Assembly (NCBI RefSeq): GCF_040195635.1
Contig: NZ_JBEFTX010000001.1
Location: 682,001 to 746,000, forward strand
From: Thermasporomyces sp040195635
GTDB lineage: Bacteria; Actinomycetota; Actinomycetes; Propionibacteriales; Actinopolymorphaceae
Direction of reading: 5' to 3'
Length of the DNA stretch: 64,000 bases
Shown here piece by piece: positions 50,565 through 59,676 of the stretch. Each line of letters opens with the position of its first letter. Position 1 is the first letter of the stretch. The translations under genes were made by a program, and so were the position numbers. The notes beneath the pieces were generated by a model. The model did no database searches, was not told the origin of the DNA, and worked only from the letters and a program-made list of their open reading frames with translations.

Positions 50565-52187
50565 TCAGTCCATCGGGGGAAGTCCGAGGGCCTCACGCGC
50601 GAGGTCGAGGAAGTGGTCGCCGCGGACCACCGTGTAGTCATCGCTCAGTGAGTTCGCCACGTCCGCCAGGTCCGCGGGATTCATGCTCCACGCGATCGGA
50701 GCGATTGACACGAACAACGGTGACGTGCCGTCCCAGTCCGCGGCCGACTCGGCGATGGCGTTCTTGGTCTGCTCGACGCTGTTGACGAGATATCCGGTCG
50801 CCTGCGGCACGCCCGCGACGACCTGCATCTCGGTGTGGTCGGTGTGGTGGATGAACCAACCCCTGGGCCGTACGTCCGTGGCGAACTGGTGAGCCTTCTC
50901 GTCGCTGAGGTCCACGTCCTCGTGGTCGACCCGGTTGAGGATCTGGATCGAGTCCATGCCGGTGCGCTTCATGTACGCACCCGTCGTCGCTGTGTAGGTG
51001 GAGAAGGTGGCGTCCGGCCACGCGGTCGGATAGATGTAGCCCGCGCCAGAGGGTCCAGCGACGAGGTAGTCGTTCTCGGTCGCGGTCTGCTGGTAGTGGG
51101 CCAGGATCGCCGGTGCGCCATCGGCGAGGAGCGGGTTGGTGGTCCAGTTGATCGGAACACTGCCGCGCGCGTCGTTCTCCCACAGGTTGCGCATGTGGTG
51201 CTGGTTGTAGGCAAAGTTGTCGCCCTCGCCCAGGGTGAACGTCACATAGATCCGGTTCTCCAGCCGCGGAGTGGGCGGTGACTGCTGCCGGTCACTGACC
51301 GGCGGCCGGGCACCCGCGAACACCGTGCCGTTCGCAAACCAGTCCGCGGGGACGACGTAGGCGGCGTGCTGGGACACCAGCTCAGTGCCGGCGAACTCGC
51401 CGGCGATGTCGGACGCAAACCACCCCATGTACGGCGTGTACGGGTCAACCGCGGACAGCATGTCCTCCAGTAGCGCGCGCTCCTCGGCTGCGTTGACTTC
51501 AAGCCAGAACACCATCGCGCGGTTGGCGACGGCGTAGTCCCGGAAAAATCCGAGGTGGACCTCCGGATTGAGAGCTACCACCATCCGGTGGGTGGTCTCG
51601 TCCCACAACTCCTCGAACTGCCATCTGTAGGCGTCGAGGCCGCTGTCGAAGCGATCGCGCAGGTCGACCAGTGTCGTCAGTCGGTAGGGAGCCTCGGAAA
51701 GCCGGGCCGCGAGTTGCGGACTGACGGCCAGCGCGTCGTGGATTCCCGCCAGTGTGGTGGCGACGTTGACGGTGTCGGGGATGCTGGGATCCCAGACCAC
51801 CATTCCCTTGGCTTCCGTCTGATACTTCGACAACATCTCCCAGCGGTCCTGCTCGTCCCACGGCAGGCCGAGGTCCTCCAGCCAGGTGTATGCACCCTCT
51901 TCCTCGGTGTGGAGCAGGTAGAGGCGTGGCCGGGAGCGATTGACCAGACCTTGAAGCGTGGTGAACATGACCTTCTCGTCGTTGGGGACCGGCGAGAGAA
52001 GGTTGACGACATCGAGGTGGCGGGGCCGCGCGAAGTGCGGAAGGGCCTGACCTTCCGGCCACGAGATACCCGACGTCGGCGGGGCCGCGTTCGCAGGGGA
52101 GGCAGAACCCAGGACGGACAGCCCGATCGGCAGAGTCGAGGCGAGCAGGAACCGGCGACGCGAGACGTTCGACGGGGTTCGGTCCAT
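50565..52187 (-). CDS. Secreted GxGYxYP-domain protein, putative glycoside hydrolase
   Basis: Exported protein of 540 residues with a twin-arginine signal (SRRRFLLASTLPIG ... ANA). The name-giving motif appears as PSGAGYIYPTAWPD in the C-terminal domain, and the N-terminal domain carries LQGLVNRSRPRLYLL and FTLGEGDNFAYNQHHM. The family is proposed to act on carbohydrates, but its chemistry is not established. Divergent from a GntR/LacI-type regulator, which probably controls it in response to a sugar. Confidence 0.85.
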   Translation of the reverse strand: MDRTPSNVSRRRFLLASTLPIGLSVLGSASPANAAPPTSGISWPEGQALPHFARPRHLDVVNLLSPVPNDEKVMFTTLQGLVNRSRPRLYLLHTEEEGAYTWLEDLGLPWDEQDRWEMLSKYQTEAKGMVVWDPSIPDTVNVATTLAGIHDALAVSPQLAARLSEAPYRLTTLVDLRDRFDSGLDAYRWQFEELWDETTHRMVVALNPEVHLGFFRDYAVANRAMVFWLEVNAAEERALLEDMLSAVDPYTPYMGWFASDIAGEFAGTELVSQHAAYVVPADWFANGTVFAGARPPVSDRQQSPPTPRLENRIYVTFTLGEGDNFAYNQHHMRNLWENDARGSVPINWTTNPLLADGAPAILAHYQQTATENDYLVAGPSGAGYIYPTAWPDATFSTYTATTGAYMKRTGMDSIQILNRVDHEDVDLSDEKAHQFATDVRPRGWFIHHTDHTEMQVVAGVPQATGYLVNSVEQTKNAIAESAADWDGTSPLFVSIAPIAWSMNPADLADVANSLSDDYTVVRGDHFLDLAREALGLPPMD

Positions 52188-52360
52188 GGCGGGGTCTCCC
52201 TACAGGGCTCAGGACGGTGGGCGATGGCGGTAAAGGTACTGCGAGGATTGCATGTGTCAATGTGGTAGCAGCGTCCCTGAGCAACGGCCTCTGGACGCAT
52301 TTGACGGGAGGGTTAACCTGAGCAGTCGCGGTCGGATGAGAATGAACCAGTGGGTGTGCG

Positions 52361-53581
52361 ATGAGCGTGGACAACAAGACGGACAGGGCTCCGCTCTACG
52401 AACAGGTGCGGCGCGCGCTGCGTGCCGCGATCGAGCAGAGTGGCCACGCCCCCGGAACACCGTTCGTCACCGAGCGCGAGGTATGCCGCCGGTTCGGCGT
52501 GAGTTCGACAACCGCCGTCCGTGCCCTCAACGAGCTTGTTGCCGAGGGGGTCCTCGTCCGTCGTCAGGGAGTCGGAACGTTCATCGCCGAACGGCCTGCC
52601 GAGAAGGCAGATGCCGAGGCGCCGACGCCCGCCGGAGCGCACCGGAAGCCCACCGTGGCGTGCATCCTGCAGAACCACAGCTCCTACATCAGTCAGCTTC
52701 TGATGGGTCTGGAAACCACCTGCACCGAGCACGGCTACCGCTTGTTCCTCACACACTGCAACGACCGTCCCGAGCGGGAGCGGACGGCACTTCAGGAGGC
52801 ACTCAACGCGAACGTCAGCGGCATCGTGCTCTACCCGGCCGAAGGCGGTGCCAACGCCGACGCCCTGGCCGAGGTACGCCGGCGTGGCGTTCCTCTGGTC
52901 ATGATCGACCGGTACCGGCCGGACCTTGCCGCGGACGCAGTCGTCGCAGACAACGTCGCGGTCGGCTACGAGGTGACGCAGGAACTGATCCGCATGGGGC
53001 ACCGACGCATCGCCACTCTGTGGAGCGAGACCGAATGCACCAGCGTGCGCGACCGGTTGACAGGGCACCTACAGGCGCTGCGGAACAACGACATCCCCAT
53101 CCACCCCGAACTCACGGTGCTCCGCAGATACGTCGGGCTGACCGAGCCCGGACAGTCCGGGACGCTCGAGACGCTGCTTGCCGACCCCGATCCTCCGAGC
53201 GTCCTTCTCTGCGCGAACGGCTTTACCCTCGCGCACGCCGTCGCCGACCTTGCGGCCATGAGCGTCGACGTACCAGGACAGGTCGACCTGGCCGGCATGG
53301 ATGACGCCGGCCCGTTCGACATCCTTCCGCTGACCGTGGTCGCCGCGTCCCTTCCCGCCACGGACATCGGCCGTGAGGCGGCACTCTTGCTTCATCACCG
53401 CGTCACCAGCGGCGAGCCGTACAAGGGTGTCAAGCACCTCGTCCTTCCGATCAAGATCCGAACGAGGCACGCGGATTCCAGGCACCTTGGTGTGGTGCCG
53501 GCTACCTCGACTCCCGAGCCCGACGCGGTACCCCAGCCCGCCGGCACTTCTCTGCGCGACACCGAGCCCGTGCGACATTGA
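52361..53581 (+). CDS. GntR/LacI hybrid transcriptional regulator
   Basis: AraR-like regulator of 406 residues: an N-terminal GntR winged helix (LYEQVRRALRAAIEQSG ... CRRFGVSSTTAVRALNELVAEGVLVRRQGVGTFI) joined to a LacI-type periplasmic-binding domain (VACILQNHSSYISQLLMGLETTC ... GHRRIATLWSE). The ligand is probably a sugar. Divergent from the GxGYxYP gene across a 173-bp gap. Confidence 0.9.
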   Translation: MSVDNKTDRAPLYEQVRRALRAAIEQSGHAPGTPFVTEREVCRRFGVSSTTAVRALNELVAEGVLVRRQGVGTFIAERPAEKADAEAPTPAGAHRKPTVACILQNHSSYISQLLMGLETTCTEHGYRLFLTHCNDRPERERTALQEALNANVSGIVLYPAEGGANADALAEVRRRGVPLVMIDRYRPDLAADAVVADNVAVGYEVTQELIRMGHRRIATLWSETECTSVRDRLTGHLQALRNNDIPIHPELTVLRRYVGLTEPGQSGTLETLLADPDPPSVLLCANGFTLAHAVADLAAMSVDVPGQVDLAGMDDAGPFDILPLTVVAASLPATDIGREAALLLHHRVTSGEPYKGVKHLVLPIKIRTRHADSRHLGVVPATSTPEPDAVPQPAGTSLRDTEPVRH

Positions 53582-53623
53582 CTGGGCGAACCACCAAGAT
53601 CAACAGAGGTTCAGGAACAGGCT

Positions 53624-53995
53624 CTAGGCAGGGCGGATGACCACCTGGTCCGCCGGGAACGTTTCGGTCGTTCCGTCCTTGCGGCTGACCACCACCTGCG
53701 GCAGCCCTTCGCCGAGCACGATCGTGGCCTCGTCACTCTTGCCCAGGCGGACCGGACGTAGCTCACCACGATCCCGGACCACCCAGCCGAGACCACGTAC
53801 CGATTCGACGAGGCCCTCCGCGCGAAGGACACCGAGCGCCGAACGCACGGCAGTTCGGGCAAGGTGGTAGTGCTGCCCTAGCGCGCTCTCGGACGGCAGC
53901 CGCTCTCCCGGCGCAAGCTCGCCTGCGGCGATCTGGCGTCGAAGCTCGTCGGCGAGTTGCCGGAAGAGAGCCCGATCAGCGGTTGGATCGATCAT
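53624..53995 (-). CDS. Short GntR-family winged-helix regulator
   Basis: Protein of 123 residues: GntR HTH (LFRQLADELRRQIAAGELAPGERLPSESALGQHYHLARTAVRSALGVLRAEGLVESVRGLGWVV) and only a 50-residue beta-rich tail, too short for a ligand-binding domain. This size is typical of regulators found in actinobacterial conjugative elements as well as in chromosomes. Divergent from two tiny ORFs. Confidence 0.88.
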   Translation of the reverse strand: MIDPTADRALFRQLADELRRQIAAGELAPGERLPSESALGQHYHLARTAVRSALGVLRAEGLVESVRGLGWVVRDRGELRPVRLGKSDEATIVLGEGLPQVVVSRKDGTTETFPADQVVIRPA

Positions 53996-54058
53996 CGTTC
54001 GTGACGCTATGTCCGCCTGGCCGGTTTGGAGGTTGTCCCCACAGGCACCTAGGCCTAC

Positions 54059-54238
54059 ATGACGCCAAAGCGCGGCGGCTGGTCAACCGGACCCGGCCCC
54101 CATTCCCTGCCGGTCCTGGCCGCCGCGTCGTACCAACAGCGCCGTACCGACATGTGGTCGCGTCGAGCGAAGGCCAAGCGGGCCAACGGGTGGCGTCGAA
54201 CCAGAGGGGAGGAGACGGCGTGCGATGGAAGGTTCTGA
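54059..54238 (+). CDS. Small basic hypothetical protein (59 aa)
   Basis: ATG start just after the partial palindrome GCACCTAGGCCTAC, divergent from the short GntR gene. The product is strongly basic in its second half (MWSRRAKAKRANGWRRTRGEE). No family recognised. Its end contains the Shine-Dalgarno of the next tiny ORF. It may be a leaderless gene under GntR control, or an accident of composition. Confidence 0.35.
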   Translation: MTPKRGGWSTGPGPHSLPVLAAASYQQRRTDMWSRRAKAKRANGWRRTRGEETACDGRF

Positions 54239-54294
54239 CGTTCCTGGCGTTCGCCCTCGCCGGTTGCCTCCTGGCGATGGTGGTCCCGCGCTGA
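54220..54294 (+). CDS. Tiny single-helix membrane peptide (24 aa)
   Basis: GTG start preceded by a near-perfect Shine-Dalgarno (AGGGGAGGAG, 6 bp spacing). The product, VRWKVLTFLAFALAGCLLAMVVPR, is one hydrophobic helix with basic ends. It overlaps the preceding 59-aa ORF by 19 bp in another frame, as if translationally coupled. Function unknown. The rest of 53996-54387 shows no other gene. Confidence 0.4.
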   Translation: MRWKVLTFLAFALAGCLLAMVVPR

Positions 54295-54387
54295 CCGTCG
54301 GCCCAGCCTCGCCTCAGGCCATGGTCGGAGGAAGGCTCGGTCCGTGGACCGATGCCTGCCGTCGGTCACCACTGCGAGTCTTCCCGC

Positions 54388-55128
54388 ATGACAACGCCCT
54401 CGACAGATCCCCTGCACGCCGACTGGGTGGTGGTGCCCGGTGGCGTCCTTCACCGAGGTACGCCGACGGATGAGGTGGCAGCTGTCTTCGACCGACACAG
54501 TGACCTTCAGGTCGATGTCGAATGGTTCCGCAAGGAGGCGCCCCGGACCGACGTGTTCGTCCCCACGTTCCGCATCGCCCGTACGGCCGTCACCCACGCA
54601 CAGTGGTCGCACTTCACCGCCGACACGGGTCGCAGATCGCCCACAGGCGAGCCAGACCACCCGGTCACAGGTGTCCCCTGGGCCGAAGCCACTACGTACT
54701 GCGCCTGGCTCGGTCACCAACTCGACCGGCCCGTCCGGCTGCCCACCGAGAACGAGTGGGAACGCGCGGCCCGAGGCGACGACACGCGGGAGTACCCCTG
54801 GGGTGACGAGTTCGACCCACGCTTGGCTAACTTGCGGGAGCATGGAGCGGGTGGCCCGCTGCCGGTGGGATCCTTCCCAGCAGGAGCAAGCCCGTTCGGG
54901 ATCCTCGACATGGTCGGGAACTGCGACGAGTGGACCTCGACCGAATATGCACGCTACCCGGGAGCGCCTGCGGGCGTCCCCGTCACCGACACCTTCGCGA
55001 CCGATCCTCATGTCACCCGTGGCGGTGCGTGGTTCCACTGCCGGGACCTCGCCCGGTGCGCTCGACGGCATGGCGCGTACGACCCAGATCTCGTCGGCAT
55101 CGGCTTCCGCCTGGCGAGCTCCGTTTGA
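54388..55128 (+). CDS. SUMF1/FGE-domain protein (formylglycine-generating enzyme-like)
   Basis: FGE-sulfatase fold protein of 246 residues, ATG at 54388. Family segments are WVVVPGGVLHRGT, HPVTGVPWAEATTYCAWLG, RLPTENEWERAARG, YPWGDEF, FGILDMVGNCDEWTST and RGGAWFHCRDLARCARRHGA. True FGEs have a CHxxYC pattern after RGGSW; here the cysteines are shifted (HC-RDLAR-C), so copper binding and Cys oxidation are uncertain. No sulfatase gene is in the window. It may modify another target or belong to the wider EgtB/SUMF1 group. Confidence 0.82.
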   Translation: MTTPSTDPLHADWVVVPGGVLHRGTPTDEVAAVFDRHSDLQVDVEWFRKEAPRTDVFVPTFRIARTAVTHAQWSHFTADTGRRSPTGEPDHPVTGVPWAEATTYCAWLGHQLDRPVRLPTENEWERAARGDDTREYPWGDEFDPRLANLREHGAGGPLPVGSFPAGASPFGILDMVGNCDEWTSTEYARYPGAPAGVPVTDTFATDPHVTRGGAWFHCRDLARCARRHGAYDPDLVGIGFRLASSV

Positions 55129-55170
55129 GACCAGCCATGCGACCCTGCCACGGCCGTAGTTTCGACCGCC

Positions 55171-55228
55171 GCGGACCTGTCCGAAGATGCCGCCCACGGT
55201 GGGCGTCTGATCCGTCGGACAGGTCCGC
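55171..55228. terminator. Branched hairpin between convergent genes
   Basis: Outer stem GCGGACCTGTCCGA (55171-55184) with TCGGACAGGTCCGC (55215-55228), perfect over 14 bp, enclosing an inner GCCCAC/GTGGGC hairpin. It lies between the FGE-like and dicarboxylate symporter genes. Confidence 0.8.
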
Positions 55229-55242
55229 GACACTCGAGCTCG

Positions 55243-56616
55243 CTAGGCCGTTGCGGTGACCGGACTGGCGGCTGGCTCAGGCTCCGGCGCCAGCGCGGAC
55301 CGCGGGCCGTTGTAGACCTGCAGGTCGAGCAGACCCTCCCGCTTCGCCACGATGGTCGGCACCAGCGCCTGGCCCGCGACGTTGGTGGCGGTACGCATCA
55401 TGTCCAGAATCGGGTCGATGGCGATGAGCAGACCCACTCCCTCGAGCGGGAGCCCGAGGGTCGAGAGCGTCAGCGTCAGCATGACGATCGCACCGGTGAG
55501 CCCCGCTGTCGCCGCCGAACCGACGACCGAGACGAACGCGATCAGCAGATACTCTGTCAAGCCGAGGTTGACACCGAAGATCTGCGCCACCGTGATCGCC
55601 GCCAGCGCTGGATAGATGGCCGCGCAGCCGTCCATCTTCGTGGTGGCACCGAAGGGCACGGCGAATGAGGCGTACTCCTGTGGCACACCGAGGTTTCGCG
55701 TCACGACGCGCTGGGTCAGTGGCATGGTGCCCACCGACGACCTGGACACGAACGCCAACTCGATCGCCGGCCACGCGCCGGAGAAGAACTTCAACGGACT
55801 CAGGCCGTGCAGGCGGGCGAGGATGCTGTAGACACCGAAGAGGACGAGTGCGCATCCGACATACACGTCGACGGTGAAGGTCGCGAGCGGGCCCAGGAGG
55901 TCCCAACCGTACGTCGCGACCGCCTTGCCGATCAGGCCGAGCGTCCCGATCGGAGCGAGCCGGATGATCCACCAGAGCACCTTCTGCACAAGGGCAAGCG
56001 CTGAACGGTTGAACGCCAGGAACGGTTCGGCCTTCTCCCCCGCCGCGAGCGCCGCTGCCCCGACGACCGCCGCCACCACGACGATCTGCAGGACGTTGAA
56101 CGACAGGTCCGTCGTCACCGAGACCACGCCATCCGCTTGCTCCGTTGAGGTTTCGGCGGACACGCCGAGCACGTTGGCGGGAATGATGCCGGTGAGGAAG
56201 TCGAGCCAGGACCCGCTGGTCCCGTCATAGGCCTCCGCGTTGTCCTGCGAGAGCGACGTGTTGAGGCCCGGGTTGGTGAGCAGACCGAGGACAAGCCCGA
56301 TCGTCACGGCGAGGAGCGAGGTGATCATGAACCAGAGCAGGGTCTGGCCCGCGAGTCGTGCCGCACCGGTCACCTGGCGCAGGCTGGCGATGCTCACGAC
56401 GATAGCGGTGAAGATCAACGGTGGTACGGCGACCCGCAGCAGCTGGACGAAGATGCTGCCGATCTGGGTGAGAGTCTCGGCGAGCCAGCTCAGCTCGAGG
56501 CCGCGGGCGAGCAGGCCGAGGATGATGCCGAGGGCCAGGCCAGCAAGGATCTGGGCCCAGAACGGCAAGCGGGGTTGAGGAGTCTGCCGCGCTGACGCGG
56601 CGGAGGTAGCCGACAC
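55243..56616 (-). CDS. Dicarboxylate/amino acid:cation symporter (DAACS)
   Basis: Na+ or H+ coupled GltP/DctA-type carrier of 457 residues; GTG after GGGAGGAAAATC. The serine-rich re-entrant loop is AFVSRSSVGTMPLT, the helix-7 region reads FGATTKMDGCAAIYPALAAI (NMDG-like), and helix 8 has IDPILDMMRTATNVAG with the substrate-contacting Asp/Arg/Thr/Asn set. Likely imports C4-dicarboxylates or acidic amino acids, or cystine. Tail after helix 8 is Pro/Ala rich. Confidence 0.92.
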   Translation of the reverse strand: MSATSAASARQTPQPRLPFWAQILAGLALGIILGLLARGLELSWLAETLTQIGSIFVQLLRVAVPPLIFTAIVVSIASLRQVTGAARLAGQTLLWFMITSLLAVTIGLVLGLLTNPGLNTSLSQDNAEAYDGTSGSWLDFLTGIIPANVLGVSAETSTEQADGVVSVTTDLSFNVLQIVVVAAVVGAAALAAGEKAEPFLAFNRSALALVQKVLWWIIRLAPIGTLGLIGKAVATYGWDLLGPLATFTVDVYVGCALVLFGVYSILARLHGLSPLKFFSGAWPAIELAFVSRSSVGTMPLTQRVVTRNLGVPQEYASFAVPFGATTKMDGCAAIYPALAAITVAQIFGVNLGLTEYLLIAFVSVVGSAATAGLTGAIVMLTLTLSTLGLPLEGVGLLIAIDPILDMMRTATNVAGQALVPTIVAKREGLLDLQVYNGPRSALAPEPEPAASPVTATA

Positions 56617-56978
56617 GATTTTCCTCCCGTACGAAGGCGTACGACGGTGGTCTTATGGCGAAAGGGATCAGAGCTGGAGACCGTCATCTTTGTCAGTTCC
56701 GGCTCCGGCGAAGGCGCACCGGCCAATCGGCGCAGCGCTCAGGTGTCTCGAATCGGCGCAGGGCGCCCGCGTCCTGGAAATCAACGGAGCTCAGGCGTCT
56801 GCGGACCGCCCCAGATCTCCGGCGTTCGACTACTGACAGGCGGAGCTGGCCTGTAGCCGAAGGTCGACGTACAGGCGTACCCAGAGCAGGATGCGAACGT
56901 TCATCGCCTTCTCGAACATCCCGTGTGCATCCACTTATTCCGGTGGAGCTGTCTCACTCCGGACACCACGCAGGTGAT

Positions 56979-57046
56979 TCATGATCATGAAAGGAAAGTC
57001 GGCCATACGCCCCGGAAATCCTCATGATCACCATCATGATCACGGG
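56979..57046. repeat. Intergenic palindromic repeat (TGATCA family), copy 2
   Basis: Element with CATGATCATGAAAGGAAAGTCG at one end and CTCATGATCACCATCATGATCACGGGG at the other, with CCATACGCC in the centre. It is similar to the reverse complement of the element at 28061-28124. It lies in the 475-bp gap between the symporter and nadC; the remainder of that gap (56617-56978) shows no gene I can support. Confidence 0.75.
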
Positions 57047-57091
57047 GTGGGGGGCGTGCGGGAGTGGAACGTCCGTGGGGAACCGGCGGGG

Positions 57092-58051
57092 TCAGCGCAG
57101 GTCGAGGCCGAGGTCCAGCGCGGGAGCGGAATGGGTCAGCGCCCCGACGGCGAGAAAGTCGACACCGGTCCCGGCATAGGCGCGCGCCTCGTCGAGCACG
57201 AGCCCGCCCGACGCCTCCAACCGCGTCCCAGGTGCCGACGCACGAGTGCGCCGGACCGCCTCCGCGCACTGCTCGACCGTGAAATTGTCCAGCAGGACGA
57301 ACTCCGCCGCGGCTGCCAACGCCTCGTCCAACTCCGAAAGCGATCCCACCTCGACCTCGCACGGAAGATCGGGCGCCTCTGCACGCACCGCAGCGAGCGC
57401 CGCGGCCACACCGCCGGCAGCCACGACATGGTTGTCCTTGATGAGGACCGCGTCCCCCAGCCCCAACCGGTGGTTGGCCCCGCCACCGCAACGGACGGCG
57501 TACTTCTCCAACATCCGCAACCCGGGCAGGGTTTTCCGCGTGTCGCGGATCGTGCATCCGGTACCCGCGACCGCAGCGACCCACGCGGCCGACGTGGTGG
57601 CGACACCGGACAGGTGGCAGACGAGGTTGAGCGCCGTGCGTTCGGCGGTGAGGAGGCCCCGTACCGGCGCGCGCACCACCAGCGCCGGTTGGTGTGGCGC
57701 GAGCACCGCACCGTCGGCCTCGCGCGCCAGCACCTCCACCTCCCCCGGCATCAGCAGGTCGAACACCACCAGCGCAACCGCGCCACCTGCAAGGACGCCT
57801 TGACACCGGGGCGTCATCTCTGCCCGGACGAGCACATGCTCGGGTGTCGTCGCCACCGTCGTCGCGTCCGGGCCGTACCGGAGGTCCTCTGTCAAGCCGG
57901 TCTTGACGACCCTCAGGACGTCATCGGCGTCGAGCCCGGACTCGGCCAGCGCACCGGCCACGCCCGGCGAAAGCGTGTCCAGCGAACGCTCCGCCCAGGC
58001 CCCCACCCGGACCTCCGCCGACCCGTCCGTCACCACTGTGCCCCGCGTCAT
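57092..58051 (-). CDS. nadC: Quinolinate phosphoribosyltransferase
   Basis: Makes nicotinate mononucleotide from quinolinate and PRPP; 319 residues. Motifs ERTALNLVCHLSGVAT, RDTRKTLPGLRMLEKYAVRCGGGANHRLGLGDAVLIKDNH and the C-terminal LEASGGL are seen. The first 30 residues are an extra polar segment. ATG overlaps the nadB stop by 4 bp. Confidence 0.95.
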   Translation of the reverse strand: MTRGTVVTDGSAEVRVGAWAERSLDTLSPGVAGALAESGLDADDVLRVVKTGLTEDLRYGPDATTVATTPEHVLVRAEMTPRCQGVLAGGAVALVVFDLLMPGEVEVLAREADGAVLAPHQPALVVRAPVRGLLTAERTALNLVCHLSGVATTSAAWVAAVAGTGCTIRDTRKTLPGLRMLEKYAVRCGGGANHRLGLGDAVLIKDNHVVAAGGVAAALAAVRAEAPDLPCEVEVGSLSELDEALAAAAEFVLLDNFTVEQCAEAVRRTRASAPGTRLEASGGLVLDEARAYAGTGVDFLAVGALTHSAPALDLGLDLR

Positions 58052-59676
58052 GCCACACCATCCAATGCCAATGTCCTGGCCGGGACGAGCTGACCCTCAG
58101 CGTCGAGGCGTACAGCCAGACTGACCCGCCAACGTTCGTCGTCAGTGTCGGTGAAGTCGTGGCGCACGTGGCAACCACGCGACTCGTGGCGCTCCTGCGC
58201 GGCGACGATGACCGCGCGTGCCGCCAGGGCGAGGGCGGCGTCCTCGACCCCCTCACGCGTATCCACCAGAGTCGTCGTACCGGTCGCGTCGAGCGCCTCT
58301 TCCGCCACCGCCAGCCCGCAGGCGTCCCGCCCGATCGCGACGTGTCGGCTCATGACCCGCTGCAGGGTGGAACGCCGGGCGACCGAAAGCACCGGCAACG
58401 GCTCCTCGACCATCTGCCCCACATCCGCGAGTGCGCCCGTCGCCAGGTCGGACGCCACCGCCCGGGCGGCGCGGGTGCCCACGACCAACCCCTCCAGCAG
58501 GCTGTTGGAGGCCAGCCGGTTGGCGCCGTGCAGGCCGGTGCGCGCGACCTCGCCAGCAGCGTAGAGACCGGTCACCTCGGTGCGCCCGTCGACCGTCGTC
58601 ACGACGCCACCGCACCCGAAGTGCGCCGCCGGGGCGACCGGGATCGGCTCCGCGGACGGGTCGATCGACGCCGCCGTGCAGGCGGCGTACACCGTCGGGA
58701 ACCTTGCCTGGAACGCCGCCGCCGAGAGGTGCGTCGCGTCGAGATACACGTGGTCGTCCACACCGCCCGGCGCCTCCGCGAGCCGCCGGATGATCGCCGC
58801 CGACACGACGTCGCGTGGTGCCAGGTCACCCAACGGATGGACGCCCGCCATCACCGCCGCGCCGGACGCGTCCACCAGGACCGCACCCTCGCCGCGGACC
58901 GCCTCCGTCACCAGTGGCCGCCGGCCGGTCGAACCCCGCCCGGTGTAGAGCACCGTCGGATGGAACTGCACGAACTCCATGTCCGCCACGGACGCACCCG
59001 CCCGCAACGCCAACGCGATCCCGTCGGCGGTCGCGACGTCGGGGTTCGTCGTCGACTGGTACAGCTGGCCAAGCCCGCCGGTGGCGAGCAGGACAGCAGG
59101 AGCGCGCACGACGCCCGCCACACCGTCGGCGCCGAGCAGGAGCACACCGGCCGCCGCCCCTTCGGGAGTACGAAGAACCTGCACGGCGACCTGGCTCTCG
59201 AGCACTGTCAACGCGCGCTTGCGTACACCGGTCAGCAGGGCCCGCTGCACTTCGGCGCCGGTCGCGTCACCACCGGCATGGACCACGCGGTAGGCGGTGT
59301 GGCCGCCCTCCCGAGTGCGGGCGAGCAGTCCCGACGCGGCGTCGACGTCGAACGCCGCGCCGTACCGCCGCAACGACGCCACGGCCGCCGGACCGTCCCC
59401 GATGATGGCCGCGACCGCGTCGGCGTCGCACAGACCCACACCGGCCCGCAGCGTGTCGTCCACGTGCCGGCCGACGGTGTCGCCCTCGTCGTGTTCGTCG
59501 GCGCGGACGACGGCGACCCCGCCCTGTGCCCAGCGGGTGTTTCCCTCGTGGGCGTACGTCTTGGTGACCACGAGAGTTCGCAGACCGAGTCGGGACGCCT
59601 CGAGTGCGGCGGTGAGCCCGGCCACGCCGGAACCGATCACCACCACGTCGGCGGAGGCTTCCCAGCGGCTCCTCAT
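58048..59676 (-). CDS. nadB: L-aspartate oxidase
   Basis: FAD enzyme of 542 residues giving iminoaspartate for quinolinate synthesis. FAD motif VVVIGSGVAGLTAALEA, then GNTRWAQGGVAVV, EFVQFHPTVLY, HFGCGGVVTTVDGRTEVTGLYAAGEVA and GANRLASNSLLEGLVVG. ATG overlaps the nadA stop. Confidence 0.95.
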   Translation of the reverse strand: MRSRWEASADVVVIGSGVAGLTAALEASRLGLRTLVVTKTYAHEGNTRWAQGGVAVVRADEHDEGDTVGRHVDDTLRAGVGLCDADAVAAIIGDGPAAVASLRRYGAAFDVDAASGLLARTREGGHTAYRVVHAGGDATGAEVQRALLTGVRKRALTVLESQVAVQVLRTPEGAAAGVLLLGADGVAGVVRAPAVLLATGGLGQLYQSTTNPDVATADGIALALRAGASVADMEFVQFHPTVLYTGRGSTGRRPLVTEAVRGEGAVLVDASGAAVMAGVHPLGDLAPRDVVSAAIIRRLAEAPGGVDDHVYLDATHLSAAAFQARFPTVYAACTAASIDPSAEPIPVAPAAHFGCGGVVTTVDGRTEVTGLYAAGEVARTGLHGANRLASNSLLEGLVVGTRAARAVASDLATGALADVGQMVEEPLPVLSVARRSTLQRVMSRHVAIGRDACGLAVAEEALDATGTTTLVDTREGVEDAALALAARAVIVAAQERHESRGCHVRHDFTDTDDERWRVSLAVRLDAEGQLVPARTLALDGVA

